NCBI GenBank assembly: GCA_963734725.1
Contig: CAVTIX010000020.1
Span: 186,001-250,000, forward strand
Length of the DNA: 64,000 bases
Origin: DASXKD01 sp963734725
GTDB lineage: Bacteria; Actinomycetota; Actinomycetes; Streptosporangiales; Streptosporangiaceae
Reading direction: 5' to 3'
The notes beneath the pieces are model-generated. The model searched no databases and was not told the DNA's origin. It was given only the letters and a program-made list of their open reading frames with translations. This document shows, in pieces, positions 14,497 to 24,603 of this stretch (the first letter of the stretch is position 1; every line of letters begins with the position of its first letter). The position numbers and the translations under genes were made by a program.

Positions 14497-15153
14497 ATGA
14501 TGGGTGTCATGGCCTGGCAGGAACTGGCTGATCTCCCGTTCGCCGCGGCGCTGCGGGCCCACCGCGGCGGGCTCGAGCCGCGCGGTGATTATGACTGCGA
14601 GCGTTTCGACCAGGCCGCCTTCGACGCGGCCAGCGCGCCGGATAGCAGGTTCCTGGAGTGCGCCTTCACCGGCGTGTCGTTCACCGGCGGCGCGCTGCGG
14701 CAGGCCCGGTTCGCGTCGTCGTGGCTGCGCGATGTCCGGCTCACCGGGACCAGCCTGGCCGAGACCGAGTGGGCCGACACCACGCTGATCGGCGCCGCGA
14801 TGGCCGGCGTCGAGGCGTTCAGCAGCAAGTGGTACCGGGTGACGCTGCAGGGGTGCAAGCTCGACTCGGTGAACTTCCGCGACGCGCAGCTCACGGAGGT
14901 GGTGTTCGACAACTGCATCTTGCGTGACGTGGACTTCGCCGGGGCCGCGCTCACCCGCGCCGCGTTCGGCGGCTCAAGGCTGTCCGGCGTCACCCTCTCG
15001 CACACCAATCTGGACCAGGCCGACCTGCGCGGGGCGCAGCTCGGGCTGGCCACCGACGCCGAATCGCTGCGCGGCGCGATCGTCACATCCGCCCAGCTTG
15101 CGGACATGGCAGCGCTGCTCGCCGAGGCGGTGGGCATCGTCGTGGACGGATAA
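14497..15153 (+). CDS. Pentapeptide-repeat protein
   Basis: This 218-residue protein is built largely of A(D/N)LXX-type pentapeptide repeats from about residue 45 to 185, for example SFTGGALRQARF, SVNFRDAQLTEV and DFAGAALTRAAF. They predict a right-handed beta-helix. Two ATGs in tandem (14497, 14500) and a third at 14509 are possible starts. Some pentapeptide proteins protect gyrase from quinolones, but the family is broad and no specific role can be given. It lies upstream of a MarR-ABC export operon on the same strand, separated by the operator-like repeats. Confidence 0.85.
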   Translation: MMGVMAWQELADLPFAAALRAHRGGLEPRGDYDCERFDQAAFDAASAPDSRFLECAFTGVSFTGGALRQARFASSWLRDVRLTGTSLAETEWADTTLIGAAMAGVEAFSSKWYRVTLQGCKLDSVNFRDAQLTEVVFDNCILRDVDFAGAALTRAAFGGSRLSGVTLSHTNLDQADLRGAQLGLATDAESLRGAIVTSAQLADMAALLAEAVGIVVDG

Positions 15154-15177
15154 CGGTTTCGCTGGCAGCGCAACTAC

Positions 15178-15204
15178 TTTGACCACAAATCATTTGACCA
15201 CAAA
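15178..15204. promoter_or_regulatory. Two direct repeats upstream of the MarR-ABC operon
   Basis: The 12-mer TTTGACCACAAA occurs twice, at 15178-15189 and 15193-15204, with a 15-bp period. Each copy is itself an imperfect inverted repeat of TTTG/CAAA. Their position 26 bp before the marR start and the lower GC of the stretch suit a MarR operator overlapping the promoter. Confidence 0.6.
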
Positions 15205-15229
15205 CTAGCTCTCCGGTCATGCTGACAGC

Positions 15230-15856
15230 ATGCCTTCCGACACCGAAGCCACGGCCGGTACCGCCAGCGCGGGCGGCACGGCCGACCCGGGCGACGGGCC
15301 GGCACCAGGGGCATCCGAGCCCGGGCACGGCGGCCAGCCAGCCGGCCGCATCCTGGACCGGCCCGAGGTCCGGCAGGCCGGATGGGTGTGGGGCGACGAA
15401 GGCGCGCGGCCGCCATGGGACGCGCCGCTGCCCGCGCTGGTCACGGTCGCGATGCGGCTGTTCGGGGCCTTCATCGGGTCCACGGCGCAGGGCACCGGGA
15501 TCAGCTCGGCCGGCCTCGGCGTGCTGCGGCTGCTGGCGGCTCGCGACGGGCTGAAGTCCAGCGAGGTCGCGGCCCGCGGCTGGTGGACACCGGGCACAGT
15601 GACCTCGGTCGTGGACACCCTGGTCCGCGACGGGTACGTGGAGCGCCGCCGGGAGGCCGCCGACCGCCGGGTCGTCCGGCTGCACATCACGGACACCGGG
15701 CGGCAGAAGGTCGAGGAAGCGATCTTGCTGATCGGCCCGAAGTGGAACGACGCATTCGGCTACGTGGACCCCGCCGACGAGCCGGTGATCCGGAAGTTCC
15801 TGATCGAGACCATCGACCGGTTCGGCGCGCTGATACGAAAGGAGCGCGGTCTGTGA
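15230..15856 (+). CDS. MarR-family regulator of an ABC exporter operon
   Basis: A 208-residue protein with a roughly 70-residue low-complexity Gly/Ala/Pro N-terminus before a MarR winged helix. LKSSEVAARGWWTPGTVTSVVDTLVRDGYVERR at about 107-139 forms the recognition helix and the start of the wing, and AADRRVVRLHIT is the MarR beta-wing. The gene ends in a 4-bp GTGA overlap with the ABC ATPase gene, which implies translational coupling. It probably represses the operon until a drug-like ligand binds. Confidence 0.9.
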   Translation: MPSDTEATAGTASAGGTADPGDGPAPGASEPGHGGQPAGRILDRPEVRQAGWVWGDEGARPPWDAPLPALVTVAMRLFGAFIGSTAQGTGISSAGLGVLRLLAARDGLKSSEVAARGWWTPGTVTSVVDTLVRDGYVERRREAADRRVVRLHITDTGRQKVEEAILLIGPKWNDAFGYVDPADEPVIRKFLIETIDRFGALIRKERGL

Positions 15857-16878
15857 CCGACAGTGCCACGCAGGCACAGCAGCCAGCCACTGCGCCTGGG
15901 GCAGGCCCGGCGCCGGGCGCGGACACCGCGATCCGCACCGAGGACCTGCGCAAGACCTACAGGACCCCCCGCTGTGACGTGCCCGCGGTATGCGGCATCG
16001 ACCTGAACGTGCCTGCCGGTGAGCTGTTCGGCCTGCTCGGGCCGAATGGCGCCGGGAAGTCCACCACCATCGGCATGCTCACCACGCTGGTGCTGCCCAC
16101 CGGTGGCCGGGCCTGGGTGGCCGGCATCGACGTGGTCGCCGACACGGTCGGAGTGAAGCGCCGGATCGGGGTGGTGACCCAGAACAACACCCTGGACATG
16201 CAGCTCACGGTCACCGAGAACCTGGAGTTCCGTAGCCGGTTCTTTGGCCTGGGCCCACGCGAGGCGACCCGGCGCGCCGCGCAGCTCATCGACGCGTTCG
16301 GGCTTGGCGACCGGCGCAAGGCGATGGCCACCGACCTGTCCGGCGGGCAGGCTCGGCGGCTGCTGATCGCCCGGGCCCTGGTGCACCGGCCGGAGGTGCT
16401 GTTCCTCGACGAGCCGACCGCCGGGCTCGACCCGCAGACCCGGGTGAACCTGTGGGACATCCTTCGGGTGCTGCACGACCAGGGCCAGAGCATCCTGCTC
16501 ACCACCCACTACATGGAGGAAGCCGAGGCCCTCTGCGACCGGATCGCCGTGGTGGACCACGGCAAGGTGCTGGCCGCCGGGACCGTGGACGAGCTGAAGG
16601 AAGGCACTGGGGCGGACACGGTTATCACGGTCAGGTACGAGGGCGCGGTGCCCGACGGCATGGCCGCGGCCACCGGCCTGGCAGGCCGGCCGGGCGTCGG
16701 CAAGGTAGAGACCGATGACGACCGGATCCGGGTGTTCGCCTCCGAGCCGGACGGCGTGCTCGGCGAACTGGTCGCCGCCGGGACCAGGGCCGGCCTCACG
16801 GTGCGCGACGCGGCGCATCTCAAGCCCAGCCTGGAGACGGTCTTTCTGAACCTGACCGGACGGGAGTACCGGGAATGA
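15853..16878 (+). CDS. DrrA-type ABC transporter ATP-binding protein
   Basis: The 341-residue ATPase of a drug-efflux ABC system. Walker A GPNGAGKST lies near residue 62, the signature LSGGQ near 161, Walker B VLFLDEP near 182, and the switch His in TTHYMEE near 218. The roughly 80-residue C-terminal extension is typical of DrrA-like exporters for anthracyclines and similar compounds. GTG 15853 overlaps the marR stop, and the gene's own stop overlaps the permease start by 4 bp. The substrate cannot be deduced. Confidence 0.93.
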   Translation: MTDSATQAQQPATAPGAGPAPGADTAIRTEDLRKTYRTPRCDVPAVCGIDLNVPAGELFGLLGPNGAGKSTTIGMLTTLVLPTGGRAWVAGIDVVADTVGVKRRIGVVTQNNTLDMQLTVTENLEFRSRFFGLGPREATRRAAQLIDAFGLGDRRKAMATDLSGGQARRLLIARALVHRPEVLFLDEPTAGLDPQTRVNLWDILRVLHDQGQSILLTTHYMEEAEALCDRIAVVDHGKVLAAGTVDELKEGTGADTVITVRYEGAVPDGMAAATGLAGRPGVGKVETDDDRIRVFASEPDGVLGELVAAGTRAGLTVRDAAHLKPSLETVFLNLTGREYRE

Positions 16879-17801
16879 CATCGACGACACCCACGATCAC
16901 GCCGCCGGCCGGCGACGCCGGGCCGGCCGGCCCCGGCGCCGCTGCGGGCATCGCCGCGCTGATCGCCGAGGCGCCGGTGCCGCAGCCCACCCTGGCCAGG
17001 ACGTTCGCGGCGATGATGGCCCGCGAGTTCCGGGTGCTGCGGCGCAACGCGGTTGGCACGTTCATCCGCACGGTCATGCAGCCGCTGCTGTTCGTCTTCG
17101 TGTTCACCTACGTGATGCCCAAGATCGGCGGCGGCGTCATGTTCGGCGGCGCCGGGGCGGCCGGGGCCGGCAGCGTGAACTTCGCGACGATCCTGGTCCC
17201 GGGGCTCATGGCCTCCATGCTGCTCATGCAGGGGATCATGGCGGTGACCTTCCCGCTGGTCATGGAGTTCTCCTGGCAGCGCACGATCGAGGACCGGGCG
17301 CTGGCCCCGGTGCCGATCGGGGTCCTCGCGATGCAGAAGATCACCGCAGGGGCGGCACAGGCGTTCATCGGCGCACTGATCGTCTTCCCGATCGTGCTGG
17401 TGGTGCATGCGGCCGGCCAGGCGCCGCACGTGCACGTCACCAACTGGCCCATGCTGGTGTTCATCCTGGTCACCGCGTCGCTGCTCACCGCGGCCCTGGG
17501 GCTGCTGCTCGGCACGGTCATGGACCCGCGGAAGATGCAGATGCTGTTCGCGGCGATCCTGCTCCCGGCCACCATGCTGGGCTGCGTGTACTACCCGTGG
17601 GCGGCGCTCCATCAGATCCGGTGGCTGCAGTTCCTGGTCCTGATCAACCCGATGGTGTACATGTCCGAGGGCCTGCGCGCGGTGCTTACCCCGGGGACCG
17701 CGCACATGCCGATGTGGGCCATCCTGACCGTGCTCGTCGGCGGCACCGCGGTCTTCGGTTGCCTCGGCACCAGGACCTTCACCCGGCGGGTGCTCAACTG
17801 A
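16875..17801 (+). CDS. ABC-2 type exporter permease (DrrB-like)
   Basis: A 308-residue integral membrane protein with a soluble N-terminus of about 45 residues and six predicted transmembrane segments. The ABC-2 signature region is around DPRKMQMLFAAILLPATMLG near residues 215-234, and the conserved NPMVYMSEGLR is near 258. It forms the membrane half of the exporter with the preceding ATPase, coupled by the ATGA overlap at 16875-16878. Transcription of the three-gene operon ends at the strong hairpin at 17826-17861. Confidence 0.92.
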   Translation: MTSTTPTITPPAGDAGPAGPGAAAGIAALIAEAPVPQPTLARTFAAMMAREFRVLRRNAVGTFIRTVMQPLLFVFVFTYVMPKIGGGVMFGGAGAAGAGSVNFATILVPGLMASMLLMQGIMAVTFPLVMEFSWQRTIEDRALAPVPIGVLAMQKITAGAAQAFIGALIVFPIVLVVHAAGQAPHVHVTNWPMLVFILVTASLLTAALGLLLGTVMDPRKMQMLFAAILLPATMLGCVYYPWAALHQIRWLQFLVLINPMVYMSEGLRAVLTPGTAHMPMWAILTVLVGGTAVFGCLGTRTFTRRVLN

Positions 17802-17825
17802 GCGGGCCTCAACCGGGGCAAGAAA

Positions 17826-17861
17826 ACACCCCGGCCGCCTTCGGGCAAACGGCCGGGGTGT
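17826..17861. terminator. Bidirectional terminator hairpin
   Basis: ACACCCCGGCCG (17826-17837) and CGGCCGGGGTGT (17850-17861) form a perfect 12-bp stem with a 12-base loop. It lies between the convergent ABC permease and HtrA genes. An A-rich run precedes it on the plus strand, which becomes a U-tract for the minus-strand transcript. Confidence 0.85.
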
Positions 17862-17874
17862 CCCTAGGAGGTGA

Positions 17875-19092
17875 TCAGGCGGCCGGTCCGTTAGCGAGGA
17901 CCAGGGTCGCGAAGTGCGCCTGGCCGGACTGGTCGGTCCAGCCGATGCGCACACTGTCACCCGGGTGGTGGCCCTCCAGTGCCGCCTGGAGCGCCGAGGG
18001 AGAAGAGATCTGGTGACCGTCGGCCGAGGTGATCACATCACCCTGCGCGAGCCCGGCGCCCTCGGCCGGCATTCCGGACACGGTGCCGGCGATGACAGCG
18101 CCGGAGCCCACGGACACGCCGTTGGCAGCGGCCTGGTCGGCGGGCATGACTTCCACGCCGAGGATCCCGGTGGCGCCGATATGCACCGTGGCTGACGCCT
18201 GGCCGGCCTCGATCTGGTGGGCGAGGGCGACCGCAGTGTTGATCGGGACTGCGAAGGCCTGCCTCGCCTGGGACTGCCCGCCCTGGAACTGGAACCCTGC
18301 GGAGCTGGAGCCCGAGCCCGCGGTGTCGATGCCGATCACGTTGCCGGTGTTGCTGACCAGCGGGCCGCCGGAGTCGCCGGGCTGAATGGGCGCGTTGTGC
18401 CGGATGAGCCCGGTCAGGTGCTCGACCGTGCCCGCGCCCTCGTCGGAGGCGTTGATGGCCGCGCCGAGACCGGCGACCCTGCCCACGGCGACCGACGGGG
18501 TGCCGCCCTTGCCGCCCGCGTTGCCCAGGGCGACCACCTTGTCGCCGACCTTGACGGTGGACGAGTCGCCCAGCGACACGGTCTGCAGCCCGGACGCCCC
18601 GACCAGCTGGAGCACCGCGATGTCCTTGCTCTGGTCGTACCCGACGACCTTGGCCGGGTAGCTGCGGCCGTTGCCTATGTCGGTGACCCGGATCGAGGTG
18701 GCGCCCTTGATCACGTGGTTGTTGGTGAGTATCTCGCCCGACGGGGTGAGCACCAGCCCGGTGCCGGCCGAAGCAGCCTGCTGCAGGCCCAGAGTGGAGA
18801 CCACGTCGACAAGCCCGGGATCGGTCTGGTTGGCGACCTGCGCGGTGGTCAGGATCGTGTCGCGGGAATGGCCCGTCACGGTCATCAGGCCGAAGAAGGT
18901 GCCAAGGCCCGCCACGACCGCAGTAGCGGCCAGCAGGAAGCGGTGCCGGAACCGGTGGACCGGGCGGCGCGGGCCGTTGCCTCCCCCGCCGTAACCAGAC
19001 GGGCCGCCGGGGCCGCCAGGGCCCTCGGGGCCGTGCCACGGCGGGGTCTGCCCCGAGCCCGTGTAGGTCGGCGGATCGTAAATCATGGTCAT
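17875..19092 (-). CDS. HtrA/DegP-type trypsin-like serine protease with PDZ domain
   Basis: This 405-residue membrane-anchored protease has a Gly/Pro-rich cytoplasmic N-terminus and one transmembrane helix at about 52-72. A chymotrypsin-fold domain follows with H126 (TNNHVI), D157 (SKDIAV) and S241 (GDSGGPL), and a PDZ domain lies at about 305-395 (GAGLAQGDVITSADG). The catalytic domain should face the outside. Such proteases handle misfolded exported proteins under envelope stress. GAGGGAGC precedes the start; a second in-frame ATG lies two codons in. It stands alone behind the terminator. Confidence 0.93.
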   Translation of the reverse strand: MTMIYDPPTYTGSGQTPPWHGPEGPGGPGGPSGYGGGGNGPRRPVHRFRHRFLLAATAVVAGLGTFFGLMTVTGHSRDTILTTAQVANQTDPGLVDVVSTLGLQQAASAGTGLVLTPSGEILTNNHVIKGATSIRVTDIGNGRSYPAKVVGYDQSKDIAVLQLVGASGLQTVSLGDSSTVKVGDKVVALGNAGGKGGTPSVAVGRVAGLGAAINASDEGAGTVEHLTGLIRHNAPIQPGDSGGPLVSNTGNVIGIDTAGSGSSSAGFQFQGGQSQARQAFAVPINTAVALAHQIEAGQASATVHIGATGILGVEVMPADQAAANGVSVGSGAVIAGTVSGMPAEGAGLAQGDVITSADGHQISSPSALQAALEGHHPGDSVRIGWTDQSGQAHFATLVLANGPAA

Positions 19093-19267
19093 GGAACGGC
19101 TCCCTCAGGAAGAACGGCTCTTCGTGCCCTAACCCAAATAGTCGGTTCCATACCTGCGAGAAACCTGAACGGCGGCTGACAACAGCCTCGGCCTTTACTG
19201 CCTGCCTGAACGCGCGCTGACCGGCTGGATGCCGCCGCGCACCCGGCGCCGGAACGCGGGCCTGCGG

Positions 19268-20545
19268 CTAGCCGCGCAGGCTGGACCGGAGCGCGAGCAC
19301 CCGCTGCACCGCGGCCCGGAACGCCGCCTGATTCAGCTTGCCTTGCTGGTAGTCCTCGGACAGGGCGGTCCGCGCCTGGTTCCCCTGGGCGGCCTGCTGC
19401 GCCGAGCACAGGATCAGGTCCATCCCCGCACCGGCCGCCAGGGTGGCCCGGCGCCGGGTGGTGCCGTATGCCTGCAGCGCGCCAGCCTCCAGCGCGTCGG
19501 TGATGGTGACGCCGGTGAAGCCGAGCCGCTGCCGCAACTCACCGCCGACGACCTTGGCGGACAGCCCGGCGGGCAGCCTGGGGTCCAGCGCCGGGTAGAC
19601 CGCCCACGACACCATCACCAGCTTGACTCCGGCCCGGATGGCGGCCTTGTAGGGGTACTCGTCGGTGCCGTGTAGCACGCTCCGCGGCACGTCGAGCGTC
19701 ACCGGCCGCTCGTCGGTGTTCTGCGTGACGTCGGCCGCGCCAAGCCCGGGGAAGTGCTTGGCGGTCGCCGCAACCCCGGTGGCCTGCTGCGCCGCGATGA
19801 AGCCGGCGCCGAGGCGGGAGACTTCGCGCGCGCTCGTACTGTAGGAGCGGCCGAACTGGTCGTCGAAGTCGCCCGGCGCCCGGTACACGTCGAGCACCGG
19901 CGCCAGGTTCACGTTCAGGCCGATGCTGGCCAGGTTCCGCCCCGCGCCCCGGCCCGCGTCCTTCGCCGCCGCGGCGGGATGGAGCGCCTCGCCGATCTCT
20001 CTCTCTGATAGCTCCGGTGCGCCGGGGAGCCGCCGGACCAGGCCGCCCTCCTGGTCGGTCATGAGCAGCAGCGGGTAGTGGCGCAATGGGTTGTGCGGGC
20101 GGGCGTTGGCCCGGTCCAGTTCGGCCACGACCCCGGCGAGCTGGGACGGGCTGGAGATGTTGCCACCGAAGAAGATGACCCCGGCGACCTTGCCGGCCCG
20201 GATCCAGCGGAACAACTGGGCGGGCGGGGTGAGCCCGCCGTAGCTGTAGATCACCCGCTGGCCCGCTAGTTGCGCAGGCGTGAGCGCCGGCAAGGCTGGA
20301 ATGGTGGGCGTGGGCGTGGGCGAAGGGGACGCGGCCGAGGGGGACGCAGCGCTCGATCCCGGCGTGGCACGGTGCGCGGCGGGCTGGCCAGATCCACCGG
20401 ACCCGATCAGGCTGCACCCGGCCACCGCGGCGGCGCATACGGCGACGACCACGATCAGGACGGTCAGCCGCCGGTAGCGGCTCGCCCGGGCCGGTGAACG
20501 GTCCTGGGCAGGCTCCGCTCCGCGCGGCCCCGCCGGGCTTGTCAT
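19268..20545 (-). CDS. Glycoside hydrolase family 3 (NagZ-like) lipoprotein
   Basis: A 425-residue beta-N-acetylhexosaminidase-type enzyme for cell-wall turnover. The start at 20545 (MTSPAGP) gives a proper signal peptide with lipobox AVAGC and lipidated C44, whereas a longer frame adds an unlikely leader. GH3 landmarks are LMTDQEGG near 163, KHFPGLG near 261 and VTITDALEAG near 359, whose Asp is the nucleophile. The His-containing loop typical of NagZ is represented by KHFPG. As a lipoprotein it would act on the outer face of the membrane, unlike cytoplasmic Gram-negative NagZ. Confidence 0.87.
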   Translation of the reverse strand: MTSPAGPRGAEPAQDRSPARASRYRRLTVLIVVVAVCAAAVAGCSLIGSGGSGQPAAHRATPGSSAASPSAASPSPTPTPTIPALPALTPAQLAGQRVIYSYGGLTPPAQLFRWIRAGKVAGVIFFGGNISSPSQLAGVVAELDRANARPHNPLRHYPLLLMTDQEGGLVRRLPGAPELSEREIGEALHPAAAAKDAGRGAGRNLASIGLNVNLAPVLDVYRAPGDFDDQFGRSYSTSAREVSRLGAGFIAAQQATGVAATAKHFPGLGAADVTQNTDERPVTLDVPRSVLHGTDEYPYKAAIRAGVKLVMVSWAVYPALDPRLPAGLSAKVVGGELRQRLGFTGVTITDALEAGALQAYGTTRRRATLAAGAGMDLILCSAQQAAQGNQARTALSEDYQQGKLNQAAFRAAVQRVLALRSSLRG

Positions 20546-20705
20546 ATGTCCCTTAACGTCGTCTGCCACGTTCGCAGTCCAGCGCCGTGTCCTGCGACCC
20601 CGCCCTGCGTTTCTCAACGGTAGACGTTATCAACCTGGCCCGGGACACCTGCCCAACCGTGCGTTAGCGCCGGTCACACCCGGGGTCACCACGCACGAGA
20701 CGGGC

Positions 20706-23700
20706 TCAGCCGTAGAAGAGGCGCTCCATCACGGCCCGGGCCCGGCGCGCGGCCCGGCGGTAGTCCTGCAGCAGGTCCTGCGCCGCGCCGGACGGGTAGC
20801 CCAGCACCGAGGCGACCGCCGCCAGTTCCGCCGCCCGGGCGGGCAGCACGTCGCCGGCCCGGCCGCGGACCAGCACCACGGCGTCCCGGATCTGGGATGC
20901 CAGCCGCCACGCCCGGGCCAGCACCGCGGCGTCCTCCGGCGTCACCAGCCCGGCCTTCGCCGCCGCGGCCAGCCCGGCCAGGGTCCGCGTGGTCCGCAGC
21001 TCCGGCACCGCAGCGGCGTGTCTGAGCTGGAGCAATTGCACCACCCACTCGACATCGGACAGCCCGCCGGGGCCCAGCTTCAGATGCAGCGCGGGGTCAA
21101 CGCCGCGGGGCATGCGCTCAGCCTCCATCCGGGCCTTGAGGCGCCGGATTTCCAAAACGGAAGCCTCGGGGATCCCGCCGTCCGGATAGCGGACCTTGTC
21201 CGCCAGGACCAAGAAGCGGGCGCCCAGCTCCGCATCGCCCGCCACAGGCTCAGCCCGCAGCAGGGCCTGGCTCTCCCAGGGCCCCGACCACCGCTGGTAG
21301 TAGGCCCGGTAGGAGGCCAGGGTCCGCACCAGCGGCCCCTGGCGCCCTTCGGGGCGCAGGTCAGGATCGACGATCAGGGGCGGGTCCAGGCCGGGGCGGG
21401 CCAGCAGCGCACGTAGTTCCTCGGCGGCGGCCTGCGCTGCCTCGGTGGCGTCCTGCTCCTCGGCCCCGGGCAGCGGGTCGTGCACGAACATCACGTCCGC
21501 GTCGCTGCCGTAGCCGGACTCGTGCCCGCCGAACCTGCCCATCGCGACCACGCAGATCCTGGTGGGAAACCCGCCCAGGCGGCCGGCGACGGACCGGATC
21601 GCCACCTGAAGGGCGGACTCGATGGTGACCGCGGCGACGGTGGTGAGCGCCTCCCCGGTCTGCTCCGGGCCGGGCCGGATAAGCAGGTCGGCCATGGCTG
21701 TCCGGAGCAGCTCACGGCGGCGCAGCGCGCGCACCGCCGCCACCGCATCCTCGGCCCGGGCCTGCCGTTCGGCCAGCGCCGTGGCCTCGGCCTGCAACGT
21801 GGCCCGGCCCCTGGGTTCCAGCCGCGCGTCGTTGACCAGCAGGTCGAACGGTTGGCGGCTGGCGCAGCAGCAGGCCGACGGCGTAGCGGCTGGAAGCGAG
21901 CAGCCGGGCCATCCGCTGCGCCACGGTCATGTCGTCCCGCAGCAGCCGCAGGTACCAGGGCGTCCGCCCCAGCGCGTCGCTGACCTGCCGGAACGCCAGC
22001 AACCCCGCATCCGGGTCCGGCGCGTCGGCGAACCATTCCAGCAGCAACGGCAGCAGGGTCCGCTGGATCGCCGCCCGCCGGGACACCCCGGCGGTCAGCG
22101 CCCCGATATGCCGCAGAGCGCCGGGCGGGTCGGCGTAGCCGAGCGCCTCGAGCCTCGCCTCGGCGGCTTGCGGGGTGAGCCGGGCCGCATCGCCGGGCAG
22201 GCTGGCGACCGCGTCGAGCAGCGGCCGGTAGAACAGCTTCTCGTGTAGCCGCTGCACCTGGCCGGTGTGCTCCCGCCACCGGGCCAGCAGTTCTTCCGCC
22301 GGGTCCAGCCGCACGGGCACCGGGTCGCTGGGCGGCACTGGGTCGCCGGGCGGCGTCGGCCCGGCCGGCCCGGCGCTGGCCAGCCGCAGCGCCCGGCCCA
22401 GCATGCGCAGCGCGGCGGGATCCTCGGGCATGGTGTGGGTCCGTCGCAGCTTCCTGAGCTGGAGCAGGTGCTCGACCGTGCGCAGGAAGCGGTAGGCGGA
22501 GGCCAGCTCGGCCGCGTCTCGCCGGCCGACGTACCCGCCCGCGGCGAGCCTGGCCAGGGCGGGTAGCGTGGCCGGCTCGCGCAGCGACTCATCCACCCTG
22601 CCGTGCACGAGTTGGAGCAGCTGCACGGCGAACTCGATGTCGCGCAGCCCGCCGGGGCCCAGCTTAAGCTGGCGGCCGGCGACCGAGGCGGGCAGGTTGC
22701 CGATCACCCGGCGCCGCATCGCCTGCACGTCGGACACGAAGTTCTCCCGCTGCGCCGCCTGCCACACCAGCGGGCCCATCGCGGCCGTGTACGCGGCGCC
22801 GAGGGAGGCGTCCCCGGCGACCGGGCGGGCCTTCAGCAGCGCCTGGAACTCCCAGGTCTGCGCCCATCGCTGGTAGTAGGCGCGGTGGCTGGCCAGGGTG
22901 CGCACCAGCGGGCCGCTGCGCCCTTCGGGCCGCAGGTTGGGGTCCACCGGGAACAGCGCCCCTTCCGGGGTGCTCCGCGAGCAGACCTGGATCAGGCCAG
23001 CGGCGAGCCGGGTGGCGGTGCGCAGCGCGTGCGCCTCTCCCCGATCATCGCCCGCACCCTCCGGGCTGGTCGCGGCCGGTTCCGCGACGAAGATCACGTC
23101 CACGTCGCTGGCATAGTTCAGTTCCCGCGCGCCGCACTTGCCCATGGCGATCACCGCCAGGCGGCACGGCGGCGACCCGGGCGGGAGATCGGCCCGGGCG
23201 ATCGCCAGGGCCGCTTCGAGCGCCGCCGCGGCCAGGTCGGCAAGCTCGGCGGCCACCTGGTCCAGGGACGCTTCCCCGGTGAGGTCCCGCGCCGCCAGCG
23301 CCAGAAGCCGCCGACGGTACGCCACCCGCAGCGCCGCCACTGGGTCGCCCCCCGTCCCGTCGGTGCCGCCAGGCCTGGCGCTGCCGCCTACCGGGCCCGC
23401 GACCGGCTCGGGGTCCCCGGGCATGACGCCCACCGCGGTGAGAAGCTCGGCCCGCACCTGTTCCGCCGCTGCCGCGGGCAGGTCGTCGGCCCCGGCCAGC
23501 ACGCGCCAATGACCGGGGTGCCGGGCAAGGTGATCCCCGAGCGCCACGCTGGCCCCCAGCACGGCCGCCAGCCGGCCGCGCAGCCGGGGGTCCTCCGCCA
23601 GCGCCCGCGCCAATTCCGCGTCGCGGGGCATCCGGGCCAGCGCGGCCAGCGCCAGATCGGGGTCCGCAGCGGTGGCCAGCGCGCCGATCAGGGCTTCCTG

Positions 23701-23814
23701 CGCCTGGCCCGGATCCATGGCCAGGTCCGCGATGAGCAATTCGGCCCGCGCCGGATCGGAGAAACCCAGCCGGGCCAGCCGTCCGGCGGCGGTGGTCCTG
23801 CGCGGCACGCTCAT
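20706..23814 (-). CDS. glnE: Bifunctional glutamine synthetase adenylyltransferase/deadenylase, frameshifted
   Basis: GlnE attaches and removes AMP on glutamine synthetase in response to nitrogen status. The N-terminal nucleotidyltransferase domain (NYASDVDVIF, about residue 240) lies in one frame from 23814. The second nucleotidyltransferase domain (GYGSDADVMF) lies in another frame that ends at 20706. The frames meet near 21850-21862: SSRYAVGLLLRQP leads into PFDLLVNDARLEP if one base is removed. Joined, the protein is about 1,035 residues, normal for actinobacterial GlnE, and both domains are otherwise intact. An extra C in the run at the junction is the simplest explanation, so a sequencing indel is likely; a real two-part gene is less likely. 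Confidence 0.9.
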
Positions 23815-23964
23815 CCCAGCACCGTAACCGCCCGGCTGCTCGTTGCCCGCGCAGGTCAGCTGATCGGCTGATCCGCCTCGACCTCGTACACCGCGCGCCT
23901 GCCGATGCCACCGAGCACCGGCTCGTCAGCCCGCGCCCGCCTGTCCCCGACCGCACCCCGCTGC

Positions 23965-24516
23965 TCAGCGGCTGCGGCGCCGGGTGGCGCGCATCTGCTC
24001 CTCGAGGACCCGGGTGCGGGCACCGTCGTGTGAAGCCTTGCCCTGCCAGGTGAACGAGTCGGGCCCGATGTCACTGAATTGCCAGCGTAGCTGAGGATCT
24101 TCCTCGTCACTGACCAGCAGGATGTCGCCATCGGCGGGCCGGCCAACGAACCGCCGCACCCGGCAGGTGACGGGCTCGACCCAGGTGGAACGCCAGGCGT
24201 CGATGGAGGGGTCGTAGAACCGGATCGTGGAACCGTGAAACGCCGAGGGTGGCTGGCCCTCGCCGGGCTGGCCGCGGCCGGGAACGATCCAAATGTCCTG
24301 TACGGCGCGGCCGCCCAGAACCCAGCCGAAGTGCAGTTCGCCGGTCGCGGTGGCAGGCTCGCCGTTGGCGCTGGTTCCGGCCCACTCCAGGTCCCAGGAG
24401 CCCACGAACTGTCCGAACAGCATCAGCTTGCCGGCGTGCTCATCGGCCGGGCCGGAAACGTGCAGGGCGTCGATGAACCCGTTATCCGGCCGGGTGGCCT
24501 CCGCCGGGATCGTCAT
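23965..24516 (-). CDS. DUF1579-like protein
   Basis: The 183-residue protein resembles lipocalin-like DUF1579 proteins: LFGQFVGSWDLEW near 33-45, followed by HFGWVLGGRAVQDIW and FYDPSIDAWRSTWVEP. No catalytic motif is known for the family. A strong ribosome binding site, GGGAGGAGAAG, precedes the ATG at 24516. It is divergent from a MarR gene whose operator lies between them, so MarR probably controls it. The gene pair sits between glnE and glnA2 and looks like an insertion into an otherwise nitrogen-related block. Confidence 0.72.
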   Translation of the reverse strand: MTIPAEATRPDNGFIDALHVSGPADEHAGKLMLFGQFVGSWDLEWAGTSANGEPATATGELHFGWVLGGRAVQDIWIVPGRGQPGEGQPPSAFHGSTIRFYDPSIDAWRSTWVEPVTCRVRRFVGRPADGDILLVSDEEDPQLRWQFSDIGPDSFTWQGKASHDGARTRVLEEQMRATRRRSR

Positions 24517-24603
24517 CTCTTCTCCTCCCTTTGCTGCGCGGCAAGCAAGTCACCTGCCCGGCAGGGACGCGTTTGCTTTGGGAATAGACAATATATTACC
24601 ATT

